Assembly: GCA_017694885.1 (NCBI GenBank)
Contig: JADIMH010000006.1
Location: 1-64,000 of the forward strand
DNA: 64,000 nt
Direction of reading: 5' to 3'
Source: Candidatus Cryptobacteroides faecipullorum
Lineage (GTDB): Bacteria; Bacteroidota; Bacteroidia; Bacteroidales; UBA932
Shown here: positions 17,692 through 26,947 of the stretch, one piece after another
Numbering within the stretch: position 1 is the stretch's first letter
Layout of the letters: every line of letters starts with the position of its first letter
Position numbers and translations under genes: made by a program
Notes under the pieces: generated by a model
What the model saw: only the letters and a program-made list of their open reading frames with translations
What the model was told of the DNA's origin: nothing
The model's database searches: none

Positions 17692-19986
17692 ATGAAAAAT
17701 TACCCATGTTTCCTTGTGTACATGGTGGCTGCCGTGTCCGCTCTGGCCGGAATGCTTTCTTCATGTACATCCAACGAAGATCCTGCTCCCGGTTTAAGGG
17801 GGGGGAACGCTTTTGTTTACGGTGACACCGAAAGCAGCATCGAATCCGTAGTTTATACTGTAGATGCTGATAAAGTGTACACATTCTATTTCTCTCCTAC
17901 AAAAGGTCTGGTAGACCTTGATGCGATGCTTCTTGCAGATGACTACATCAAAATCGTTACCAATACTCCGACCGGAGAAATCGATCTGACATCAGCAGGC
18001 AACAGCCTCGTTTACAAAAATCTGGAAGTTTCTTCCGCTACTGCGGACAAGGTATCCCGAAAATCACTTTCCCTGCAGCTTACCTCTACAACGACCCTTG
18101 AAATGAACCTCGACGTGGCCATGACGGACGGTACGTCCCTGCTGGCAGCGTACGACGGGCTTTGTTTCAACGGTGAGACAGGGGCCGATGCCATTACTCT
18201 GGACAAGCAGATTTTCTTCTATTACATGGGAGATGCGGAGAACGGGGCCGGTACATCGAACTATTACCTCGCGGTAACGAATCTTGAAGACTGGCAGGGG
18301 TCCGGCGAGAATTTCAAGCCGCTTTCAGAGGGATATATCCTTACCCTGGATTTCTACGGGGAGAAAGGAGACGACTGGACAGCCTTCCCGGACGGGACAT
18401 TTACCGAAAGTTCCGGACATGAAGCCCAGACATATTACAGCGCAAGCGCCTACAGTTTCGTTACCTATTGCGCTGCAAGCGGCACTTCTACCGATCTGAA
18501 GCTTACCGGCGAGCCTGTGACCGTCACCCGCAACGACAACGGCACGGTTACCGTAACCGCGGAATTCATAGATGTCGACGGAAACGACAGGACAATAACA
18601 TTTACCGGCGAGCTCAATATTTCGAACGGCACATTCACTTCCTATCTTCCGCAGATCGGCAAGGATGTATATTTCGACGGCATCCCTACCGAAGAAAGGC
18701 CGGGAATGGGTGCTACCGCCAACTATTACGGAGACCTTTACGGAGTCGGATCCGGCCTGATAGAAGTACTGATGTACGATACTGCGACTGCCAACAATAT
18801 TCCTGGCGGCTATGCAATGACCGTAACGTTCTGCACCAATACGTTCAATGACACCAAAAACCTCCGTATCCCTGAAGGTACCTATCAGGTAAACGAAACT
18901 ATGGGACAGTTTACCGCACTTCCTGGTTCTGAAGTGGAGATTCCTTTGTTTGCGATAGTAGTGCCGAGCGGTACCTACGCTTCCTATACGGACGAGACCG
19001 AGACAGGGTACTATTCCTATGCTTCAGGCGGTACCATAAAAGTATCGCAGAGCGGTGACAGCGGTTATTATACGCTGGAGTTCGACCTTGTCACCAGGGA
19101 CGGCTATACCATTACAGGCGCATATAACGGCGACATCGAGATTTCAGACCAGTCAGAGGATGACGGCAATGACGGCTCGACAAACCTTGAAGAGAATGTC
19201 GAAATGGATCTGAGCTATCTCCCGTCCGCCTCATGCTTCCCTCGCGACCAGATTTATGCTGCAGGACTCGGCATGATAGATGTCGATGACATCGACAATG
19301 CGGAGCTTTTCACTCCTGTGGGTCAGGCCTGCGGCTATCAGGTTATCGATATCGGAGCGGCGACAGGGTATTTCGAGCCGAATCCTCTTTTCCCTGAGAG
19401 AGGAAAACTCCATGAAGGAGACGTAATCCGTATGGATCTTCTGGTGGAGCCGGGTACGGAAGACCGTATTACTCCTGGAACATATACGGTAACATCAAAC
19501 CGCTATCCTGCCCAGATGAAACCGGGTGTCTGCGTCCGTGGATATACCGGAACGGAAGGCAATGACGGAACACGTTATCTTGCCCTGAAGAATGCTATCG
19601 GAAACGGATTCCCTTACGGTCTTGCCGATGAATACAAGACGGACGAATACCGCGATGAGTATTTCATGATCGACGGACCTCTCAATATAGCTTCCGTGGA
19701 CAAGTTCGCCTGCATCTATGAAGGTACAGTCACTATTTCCAAGTCTGACAAGGGCGAGAACTGGTATACATTCGACATCGACGGAAAAGATGTCCTGAAA
19801 CATACCATCTCAGGAACATGGACAGGACCTGTCTATCTGAACGGCGACACTTCGTCTCCTGTACTTCCGTCGGGAATGCCGGCAGTTTCGTCAGTCTCTT
19901 ATGATAACCACGTATCCGCTTTAGGAATGCTCAAATCGGCAGGGCTCAGTACATGTCCTGCCAGAAGAGTCTCTTTCGGCAGATAA
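17692..19986 (+). CDS. Large surface lipoprotein with repeated beta-rich domains and an in-frame G8 tract
   Basis: 764 aa, no family name recognised. The lipoprotein signal is MLSSC with Cys25, followed by TSNED, consistent with surface export. A G8 homopolymer (17798-17805) encodes Arg36-Gly38 just after the lipobox. The N-terminal 150 residues resemble those of the next gene (SAIYEVTDTDLYTFYLSP versus SVVYTVDADKVYTFYFSP). Three or so loosely repeated modules of about 130-150 residues follow, each with an aromatic-rich start, a P-x-G-T-Y/F turn and a final D-x-D-G or D-x-x-T-x-D-G strand. No catalytic motif is seen. Position as first gene upstream of SusC/SusD suggests a surface ligand-binding role, which is inference. 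Confidence 0.8.
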   Translation: MKNYPCFLVYMVAAVSALAGMLSSCTSNEDPAPGLRGGNAFVYGDTESSIESVVYTVDADKVYTFYFSPTKGLVDLDAMLLADDYIKIVTNTPTGEIDLTSAGNSLVYKNLEVSSATADKVSRKSLSLQLTSTTTLEMNLDVAMTDGTSLLAAYDGLCFNGETGADAITLDKQIFFYYMGDAENGAGTSNYYLAVTNLEDWQGSGENFKPLSEGYILTLDFYGEKGDDWTAFPDGTFTESSGHEAQTYYSASAYSFVTYCAASGTSTDLKLTGEPVTVTRNDNGTVTVTAEFIDVDGNDRTITFTGELNISNGTFTSYLPQIGKDVYFDGIPTEERPGMGATANYYGDLYGVGSGLIEVLMYDTATANNIPGGYAMTVTFCTNTFNDTKNLRIPEGTYQVNETMGQFTALPGSEVEIPLFAIVVPSGTYASYTDETETGYYSYASGGTIKVSQSGDSGYYTLEFDLVTRDGYTITGAYNGDIEISDQSEDDGNDGSTNLEENVEMDLSYLPSASCFPRDQIYAAGLGMIDVDDIDNAELFTPVGQACGYQVIDIGAATGYFEPNPLFPERGKLHEGDVIRMDLLVEPGTEDRITPGTYTVTSNRYPAQMKPGVCVRGYTGTEGNDGTRYLALKNAIGNGFPYGLADEYKTDEYRDEYFMIDGPLNIASVDKFACIYEGTVTISKSDKGENWYTFDIDGKDVLKHTISGTWTGPVYLNGDTSSPVLPSGMPAVSSVSYDNHVSALGMLKSAGLSTCPARRVSFGR
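17798..17805 (+). repeat. G8 homopolymer in a lipoprotein gene (in-frame state)
   Basis: Eight consecutive G residues at codons 36-38, right after the lipobox. G7 or G9 would shift the frame and truncate the protein early. It is one of only two G runs of eight or more that I noticed in the window. The other is in the SusC gene at 40524. Confidence 0.9.
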
Positions 19987-20004
19987 CAATAAAACTATTG
20001 CGTT

Positions 20005-21882
20005 ATGAAAACAAATCGTTTCACAAGACTTGCCGTCTTGTCCGGTGCGGCCATGGTGGCCTTGTCCGGATTCATCTCCTGCACGGAGAAAAAAAACGAA
20101 ACGGAAGAGCCTCCTGTAGTGCTTGATAATCAGATTGAGCTTAACGGAGGGACTCCGGTAGATATCAAGTCCGCAATCTATGAGGTCACCGATACGGATC
20201 TCTATACTTTCTATCTTTCGCCTACCGCAGGGGTGGCTACGGTTATCGGTATGCTCGAGGCGGATGACTATATGCTCGTTTCAGTCAGGGCTCCGCAGGG
20301 AACGGTTGAGGTAGAAGACGAATTTGAAATCCGGTATGACGATATCTCCGTTTCGGGTGGTGCTACGAACATGTTCGAAGCTTTTTCCTTGTCGGTAGAT
20401 CTCGACGGGACTGCATCTGTCCTTGACCTCACTCTTGATGCAACCCTTTCCTCAGGTGAAACTCTCCGTGCCGACTACGGATCAGCCTGCCCGGCAGCGG
20501 CTCTGGTAGAGCTTGAGAACGAATATGAGCTCGATGATGCCATTTACGCTATCGGAAGTGCGGTTGCAGTGAAGAACAGGGCGGAAGGCACGACTACATA
20601 TTATTTCTATACGGAAGACGGAGTGACTGCAGTGGCAGAGGACAAGACTCCTGCCCTGACGGTTGTCCTTCCTATGGGGCTCGAATCCACTGAGAATATC
20701 GATCTCGCTGCAGCAGAGGGCGTGTCGCTCGTCTGCGGTGATTTCAGCAATGAGGCCGGAGCCGTGACAGGAACTCTGTCCCTGTCTGTAGCCGAAAGGT
20801 CCGGAATGGAAATCCTGATTCTTTCTGTAAACGCAGCGGAAGGAGACAGGACTTTCCGTGCCGAATTCGAGAAACGTTACTCCTATACTTATGTCGCTGC
20901 AAACAAATTCAAGGTGACTCCGGCAGGACAGGATCCTGTAGAGGCGGCTCTTCCGACCGTATTCTTCTATGACAATCCTGCTGCCAGCAATGTCTTCATG
21001 CTCGGTACTGCAGAGCAGCCTGCATCTCCGGCCGACCTTATGGCAGGATATGCCGTAAAGCTGGCTGTCAGCGACATGAGCATCGATTCTGAAATTCCTG
21101 TCACTTCGTGTGCGTTCAACCTGTATGACTATCAGACCTACACCACTCTTACCGCAGGCGAGGGCGTTACCGGAACAGTAGTGACGGATCATGTGGACGG
21201 AGATTTATATCTTTATTTTACAGTCACTTTTGCAGACGGTACCGTAGCTGAGGCCGAATGGTTCGGTGCTGCGACTGCAGCAGAAGAGAATACGGACCTC
21301 ACACCGGTAGAGCCTGTGAAGCCTAAGATTACCATTTCCTCTCCGGACGGCTCGATCGTTTTCGAAGCTGAATTGGACAGGGTCGAGATGCGTATGGAGA
21401 AAAATTATAAATTGCGTGGCGGTGATCCTCAATACGGCGGAGCGACGTTTGATGCATATTTCTTCTATTTTGTCCCTGTAGATACGGAGATTTCTTGGCA
21501 AGGAGTAGAAGGGGATCGGGCTAATGTCCCTATGTTTATGTTCCCTGTTGCAAACGTTCCTTCTGAAGATCTCTCCCTGGCTACTGCTCCGGAAGGATTG
21601 AATTGGAGCATGAAATACTCGAAGTCAGGTATTCAGATCCCGGAGTATTCAAATACATATACAATGTATGGAATGACGTCAGGATATTGTCCTGAGGATG
21701 CGAAAGCCACTGTGGTCAGAAACGATGACAAGACCTGGAATTTGTCATTTTCGACAACGGATTTTGTCAATACTAATTATGGCGGTTCAGGGTCTAAAAA
21801 CCTTCTTCTCATACAGTGGCAGGGACCTTTGACCAAATATTCAGGTGCAAAGACCAACGATTATCCTGAAGCTGACTATTAA
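20005..21882 (+). CDS. Surface lipoprotein, paralogue of the preceding gene
   Basis: 625 aa lipoprotein (GFISC, Cys26, then TEKKNETEE, a charged export-type signal). Residues about 45-170 are clearly related to the N-terminal domain of the preceding protein, 18 nt upstream. Beta-rich modules follow. The C-terminal 190 residues (after about 435) are different and look somewhat more A+T-rich at the DNA level than the rest. No enzymatic motif is visible. The two genes probably arose by duplication with different C-terminal domains. A terminator follows at 21920, before SusC. Function unknown; a binding protein working with the SusC/SusD pair is inferred. Confidence 0.78.
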   Translation: MKTNRFTRLAVLSGAAMVALSGFISCTEKKNETEEPPVVLDNQIELNGGTPVDIKSAIYEVTDTDLYTFYLSPTAGVATVIGMLEADDYMLVSVRAPQGTVEVEDEFEIRYDDISVSGGATNMFEAFSLSVDLDGTASVLDLTLDATLSSGETLRADYGSACPAAALVELENEYELDDAIYAIGSAVAVKNRAEGTTTYYFYTEDGVTAVAEDKTPALTVVLPMGLESTENIDLAAAEGVSLVCGDFSNEAGAVTGTLSLSVAERSGMEILILSVNAAEGDRTFRAEFEKRYSYTYVAANKFKVTPAGQDPVEAALPTVFFYDNPAASNVFMLGTAEQPASPADLMAGYAVKLAVSDMSIDSEIPVTSCAFNLYDYQTYTTLTAGEGVTGTVVTDHVDGDLYLYFTVTFADGTVAEAEWFGAATAAEENTDLTPVEPVKPKITISSPDGSIVFEAELDRVEMRMEKNYKLRGGDPQYGGATFDAYFFYFVPVDTEISWQGVEGDRANVPMFMFPVANVPSEDLSLATAPEGLNWSMKYSKSGIQIPEYSNTYTMYGMTSGYCPEDAKATVVRNDDKTWNLSFSTTDFVNTNYGGSGSKNLLLIQWQGPLTKYSGAKTNDYPEADY

Positions 21883-21919
21883 TCCATGAAGAGACCGCAC
21901 CACGGTCACTGAAACTGAT

Positions 21920-21971
21920 AACCCTCCCCGATACCGGCATGGCTGAATGCCTGCATCGGGAGGGTTATTTT
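21920..21971 (+). terminator. Terminator or attenuator upstream of SusC
   Basis: AACCCTCCCC-GAT pairs with ATC-GGGAGGGTT (one bulged C), with an inner stem GGCAT/ATGCC. It is followed by ATTTTA, a short T-run. No clear TAnnTTTG element lies between it and the SusC start at 22027, so partial readthrough into the SusCD genes is likely. Confidence 0.7.
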
Positions 21972-22026
21972 AGGGTTCGTGCCGTCCGGACTGTCTTTTC
22001 CTCAAATATCATTATTACCAATATTT

Positions 22027-25000
22027 ATGTTCAAAAAACTTCTCATTACGCTGTCAGTCGCTTTGTGCGCCGGCTTTACAGGCTTTGCGCAGGAGATAGA
22101 AGTGACGGGAACAGTTACTGACCAGTCCGGTCTGCCTGTGATAGGCGCAGCTATCCAAATAGAAGGGGTGCTGACCGGAGCTACTACCGATTTGGACGGA
22201 AGGTATTCCATCGAAGTTCCGTCTGACGGGACTTTGATAGTGTCCAATATCGGCTACAAGCAGCAGAGGGTTGCCGTTAACGGACGTTCTGTTATCGACA
22301 TTGTCATGGAAGAAGACACCCAGCTGATCGATGAGGTAATCGTCGTGGCATTCGGTACGGCCAAGAAAGATGCCTTTACGGGATCTGCGACAGTCATCAA
22401 GTCGGATGACATTTCCAAGACACAGCAGGCCAATGTGGCACAGTCTCTTGCAGGAAAAGTAGCCGGCGTGCAGCTGGCAAACGCATCCGGACAGCCCGGT
22501 TCCAGCCCTCAGATCCGTATCAGGGGTTTCGGTTCCCTCAATGCCGGCAACGATCCTCTGTGGGTTGTGGACGGAATGCCGTATTCCGGTGACCTGAACA
22601 ACATCAACCCGAGCGACATCGAGAGCATGACCGTCCTTAAGGACGCCGCTTCCAATGCCCTGTACGGAGCGCGAGGTGCGAACGGTGTCGTGATGATCAC
22701 CACCAAAAAGGCCAAATCGGGAGAAGCTGTCATAAATGTCGATGCCAAATGGGGCGTCAATTCACGTGCGGTAAGGGATTACGAGTATATAAAGAATCCT
22801 GCGCAGTTCTATGAGATACACTACGGTGCCCTGAAAAACTATTATCTGGATTCAGGAATGAGCGATATGGAAGCCCATAACATGGCGAACCAGAACCTTA
22901 CCGGACCGGCAAATGACGGAGGACTTGGATATATGGTTTATAATCTTCCGGAAGGACAGCAGTTTATCGGTATCAACGGAAAGGTGAATCCTGCGGCTAC
23001 GCTCGGCAGGAGACTCGTATATGAGGGCCAGGAATATTACATCCAGCCGGATGACTGGACCGACGCCGCCTACCGTACTTCCCTCAGGCAGGAATACAAT
23101 GTCAGCATCGGCGGCTCGACCGAGAAGACTTCAATATATGCATCCATAGGATACCTGAATGACAAGGGTATTGTCTACAATTCTGATATGGAAAGGATTA
23201 CAGCCAGGGCAAAAATGGACTACAATGCCAAGTCATGGCTGAAAATGGGTATCAACGCCACTTACGCACGCTTCAAATACAACCAGATCGATGACAGCGG
23301 TTCAAGCGCAAGTTCCGGAAATATCTTCGCATATACCTCTACCATCGGACCTATCTATCCGCTGTATATCCGTGGCGGAGACGGTCAGATCCTTTATACC
23401 GAAGACGGGATTATGCGCTATGACTATGGTGAGAATGCAGGAATGGAACGCTCCCTGTTCACCAACAGCAACGCTCTCTCCGAGAACCTTCTGAATACCC
23501 AGGCTTCCGAGGGCAACGCCCTGAATGCGACAGGATATCTCGACATATCTTTCCTCAAGGATTTCAAATTCACTGTAAATGCCGGAGTATCCCTGGACGA
23601 GACCCGCACCACTGTCATCAAGAACCCTTATTTCGGACAGTTCGCGAGCGAGAAGGGTCTCATTTCAAAAGGCCATCAGAGGCAGTTCGAATTCAATACA
23701 CAGCAGATACTGAACTATACGAAGCAGATAGGAAAGCACAATATCAATGTCATGCTCGGCCATGAATACTACAGTGCGACCACATATTCCCTGGCTGCGA
23801 GCAAGAGCCACATGCTCACCCAGGACAATGACGAACTTGCAGGTGCCATCATAGACAATCAGGGAGCCAGCTCCTACCGGGTCGAATATTTCAACGAAGG
23901 TTATTTTGCCCGACTGATGTATGACTGGTCTGACAAGTATTTCGCATCCGCGTCTTTCCGCCGCGATGCTTCATCGAGGTTCCATCCTAAGCACAGATGG
24001 GGTAATTTCTGGTCTGTCGGAGGAGCGTGGATCATCTCCCACGAGAATTTCATGGAGAGTACCCAGGCATGGCTCGACAACCTTAAACTGAAAGCATCCA
24101 TCGGTTCCCAGGGTAATGACAACATCGGTAATTTCCGTTATACCGATACTTATTCCATACAGAATGCAAACGGTGAAGTCTCTACCGTATTCAGCAGCAA
24201 AGGTGCCGAGGACATAACCTGGGAGACCAACTCCAACTTCAACACCGGTATAGAATTCGGCCTGTTCCGCGGACGTGTTTTCGGAGGCATCGAGTACTTC
24301 CTCCGCAAGACTACGGACATGCTTCTGTCTTTCCCTGTAGCTCCGTCTATGGGATATTCATCGTATTATGCGAATGTAGGCGATATGCGTAACAGCGGTA
24401 TAGAGATCGAACTCAATTTCTCGCCTGTCCGCACCGATCATGTGCAGTGGGATATCAATCTCAACATGACCCACCTCCGCAACAAGATCACCATGCTGCC
24501 TGCCGAGCGCCGCACCAAAGAGGTGGAAGGCTACTCCGGATATGTAAGCGGTACTACTTTCTATGGCGAAGGCCTCCCTATGTATACATTCTATATGAAG
24601 AAATATGCCGGCGTTTCGGAAGAAGGTCTTTCCATGTGGTATAAGGATGAAGTAGCCGAGGACGGAACGGTAACCCGTGTCAAGACTACAGAGTATGCCC
24701 AGGCTTCGGATTACCTGTGCGGCAATCCTATTCCTGACCTTTACGGCGGCTTCGGAACGAACCTGTCCTTCTACGGTTTCGATTTCAGCATAGCCTTTAC
24801 GTATCAGATAGGAGGTCTTGCATATGACTCCGGTTACGCTTCATCTATGTATTCTCCGGCCAACAGGTCTACAGGTATGAACTGGCATGTAGACATCCTT
24901 AAGGCATGGACCAAGGACAACACTTCATCGGATATTCCGAGGCTGCAGTACGAAGACCAGAACCAGAACGGACAGTCGGACAGGTTCCTTACCGATGCCA

Positions 25001-25224
25001 GCTATCTTAATCTGCAGAATATCAATTTAGGTTATACGATCCCGTCCCGGATCACCAAAAAGGCGGGTGTAGAGAGGCTCCGCGTGTACCTTGCGTGCGA
25101 GAATGTCTGGTACTGGTCAAGACGTCAGGGTTTCGACCCGCGCTATTCTTACAGCGGATCGACTACGCAGGCCGCCTATTCTCCTGTCCGTACCATTTCG
25201 GGAGGCATTAATCTTCAGTTCTAA
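22027..25224 (+). CDS. SusC/RagA-family TonB-linked outer-membrane receptor
   Basis: 1065 aa from this ATG; the frame is open 48 nt further upstream but lacks a signal there. The signal peptide is cleaved after about GFAQ. A carboxypeptidase-D regulatory-like domain (about 24-100) is followed by the plug, with a SusC-type WVVDGM motif and the NPSDIESMTVLKDAASNALY segment. A large beta-barrel ends in GGINLQF with a terminal Phe. SusC proteins import oligomeric nutrients held by SusD, powered by TonB. The partner SusD follows directly. Peptidase and lipoprotein neighbours, with no glycoside hydrolase, suggest a peptide substrate. Confidence 0.93.
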   Translation: MFKKLLITLSVALCAGFTGFAQEIEVTGTVTDQSGLPVIGAAIQIEGVLTGATTDLDGRYSIEVPSDGTLIVSNIGYKQQRVAVNGRSVIDIVMEEDTQLIDEVIVVAFGTAKKDAFTGSATVIKSDDISKTQQANVAQSLAGKVAGVQLANASGQPGSSPQIRIRGFGSLNAGNDPLWVVDGMPYSGDLNNINPSDIESMTVLKDAASNALYGARGANGVVMITTKKAKSGEAVINVDAKWGVNSRAVRDYEYIKNPAQFYEIHYGALKNYYLDSGMSDMEAHNMANQNLTGPANDGGLGYMVYNLPEGQQFIGINGKVNPAATLGRRLVYEGQEYYIQPDDWTDAAYRTSLRQEYNVSIGGSTEKTSIYASIGYLNDKGIVYNSDMERITARAKMDYNAKSWLKMGINATYARFKYNQIDDSGSSASSGNIFAYTSTIGPIYPLYIRGGDGQILYTEDGIMRYDYGENAGMERSLFTNSNALSENLLNTQASEGNALNATGYLDISFLKDFKFTVNAGVSLDETRTTVIKNPYFGQFASEKGLISKGHQRQFEFNTQQILNYTKQIGKHNINVMLGHEYYSATTYSLAASKSHMLTQDNDELAGAIIDNQGASSYRVEYFNEGYFARLMYDWSDKYFASASFRRDASSRFHPKHRWGNFWSVGGAWIISHENFMESTQAWLDNLKLKASIGSQGNDNIGNFRYTDTYSIQNANGEVSTVFSSKGAEDITWETNSNFNTGIEFGLFRGRVFGGIEYFLRKTTDMLLSFPVAPSMGYSSYYANVGDMRNSGIEIELNFSPVRTDHVQWDINLNMTHLRNKITMLPAERRTKEVEGYSGYVSGTTFYGEGLPMYTFYMKKYAGVSEEGLSMWYKDEVAEDGTVTRVKTTEYAQASDYLCGNPIPDLYGGFGTNLSFYGFDFSIAFTYQIGGLAYDSGYASSMYSPANRSTGMNWHVDILKAWTKDNTSSDIPRLQYEDQNQNGQSDRFLTDASYLNLQNINLGYTIPSRITKKAGVERLRVYLACENVWYWSRRQGFDPRYSYSGSTTQAAYSPVRTISGGINLQF

Positions 25225-25251
25225 ATGATCAATAAAACCAGAAATCTATAT

Positions 25252-26907
25252 ATGAATAACGTTTTCAAAACAGCAGCTGCGGCGGTTTCCGTGGTGTTTC
25301 TGCTCGAAGGCTGCATAAAAGAGGCTACACCTACGGATGTCGCGACAGAAGACCAGGTATCCCTGGAGACAACGGTGCGCGGTATTCCTGCCGCATTGGT
25401 GCAGGCCGGATCTACCGGTTATGCAAACCAGGGAGCAGCATGGGATTTCGCGCTTCCGGCGATACACCTTGCGACAGAGTCCATGACCGGCGATCTGGTG
25501 GTTACGGGAAATATCGGGTATGACTGGTTCTCCCAGTGGGGTACCAACGATGCTCTCGGAGCGGATTATGCTGTGGGCGCCCTGACATGGGACAACTACT
25601 ATACCTGGATAATGATGGCCAACAGCGTCATCAGCCAGATCGATGCTTCGGACCTGTCATCCCTCGAGTCGGACGAGAAGACATATCTGGGCTTTGCATA
25701 TGCTTACAGGGCCATGTTCTATTTCGATCTGGTGCGTCTGTATGAATTCAAGAAAAACACTGTAACGCAGGCTGACGATGTACTGGGACTCGGTGTCCCT
25801 ATCGTACTGCCGGAAACCACCGAGGCACAGGCCAAGAATAATCCGAGAGCCAAGGTAGATGATATTTATGATACTGTCATCTTCCCTGACCTCGATATGG
25901 CGGAAGAGCTCCTTGCCACTTATGCCGCGCCGGACAAATATACCATCAGTCTTGCTTTCGTATACGGAATGAAGGCAAGGGCCTATCTGGAAAGGGGTAC
26001 AGCCTTCAATGATGCAGGCAACACTGCAGAATCCGTAAGCGCTTACAAGTCGGCTGCGGAATATGCCCGCAAGGCGATAACTGCGAGCGGATGCACTCCT
26101 CTGACACAGGACCAGTGGGAAGACCCTATCAACGGTTTCAACAATGCCGGCTCGAACAATGCCTGGATATGGGGACTCGCCCTTCCGAGCGAGAGCGTTA
26201 CCAATCTGTTCTGCTTTACGGCCCATATGAGCTGCGAGAATGACTGGGCTCCATACCATGCCGGAAGAGGCATCAGCCGCAACTTGTATAACAGTATCAA
26301 TTTAAAGGATTTCCGCCGTCATTCATGGCTTGATCCGGATCGCGGCAGCTATGATTACAAGAGCTGCAGGGATGATGCGGATAAGTATTTCGCCGAATCT
26401 CTTGCCGACTATGCAAATATCAAGTTCCGTCCGGCCCAGGGCGCTTATGAAGCATATAACGTCGGCGGGGCGGCAGACCATTGCTGTATGCGTGTCGAGG
26501 AAATGTATTTTATCGAAGCTGAAGCTACTGCGCAGGCAGGGGATCTCGCTGGCGGGATAAGCCTGCTGAATGATTTCATGACCTCGTACAGGATGATGGA
26601 CGGGGCCTCATATGATTGTTCGGCAAGGTCCACGACCCTTTCAAGCTTCATAAATGAGCTTATGCTTCAGAAACGTATCGAATTCTGGGGAGAAGGCATC
26701 GTGATGTTCGACATGAAGCGTCTGGACATGTCCAGCAAACGCGGGTATGTCGGGACCAACGCTCCTGCTTCATATCGTCTGAATGTAGACGGACGGGCTC
26801 CGTACTGGAATTTTGTCATTACCCGTGGCGAAACCCAGAACAATCCGGTAATAGCTACCCAGAACAATCCTGATCCATCAGGCCGGATAGAGCCATGGAA
26901 CGGTTGA
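25252..26907 (+). CDS. SusD/RagB-family nutrient-binding lipoprotein
   Basis: 551 aa from this start; the in-frame ATG at 25225 would add nine residues before the signal. The lipobox is LLEGC (Cys21). Typical SusD features are present: the N-terminal helical repeats with YRAMFYFDLVRLYEF, a variable central region, and the C-terminal LMLQKRIEFWGEGIVMFDMKR signature. It forms the surface lid over the SusC barrel and binds substrate. It follows SusC after 27 nt, so the two are co-transcribed. Confidence 0.93.
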   Translation: MNNVFKTAAAAVSVVFLLEGCIKEATPTDVATEDQVSLETTVRGIPAALVQAGSTGYANQGAAWDFALPAIHLATESMTGDLVVTGNIGYDWFSQWGTNDALGADYAVGALTWDNYYTWIMMANSVISQIDASDLSSLESDEKTYLGFAYAYRAMFYFDLVRLYEFKKNTVTQADDVLGLGVPIVLPETTEAQAKNNPRAKVDDIYDTVIFPDLDMAEELLATYAAPDKYTISLAFVYGMKARAYLERGTAFNDAGNTAESVSAYKSAAEYARKAITASGCTPLTQDQWEDPINGFNNAGSNNAWIWGLALPSESVTNLFCFTAHMSCENDWAPYHAGRGISRNLYNSINLKDFRRHSWLDPDRGSYDYKSCRDDADKYFAESLADYANIKFRPAQGAYEAYNVGGAADHCCMRVEEMYFIEAEATAQAGDLAGGISLLNDFMTSYRMMDGASYDCSARSTTLSSFINELMLQKRIEFWGEGIVMFDMKRLDMSSKRGYVGTNAPASYRLNVDGRAPYWNFVITRGETQNNPVIATQNNPDPSGRIEPWNG

Positions 26908-26947
26908 TGATAATCGGTTATTGTCAAAATTGTAAAATATAAGCATT

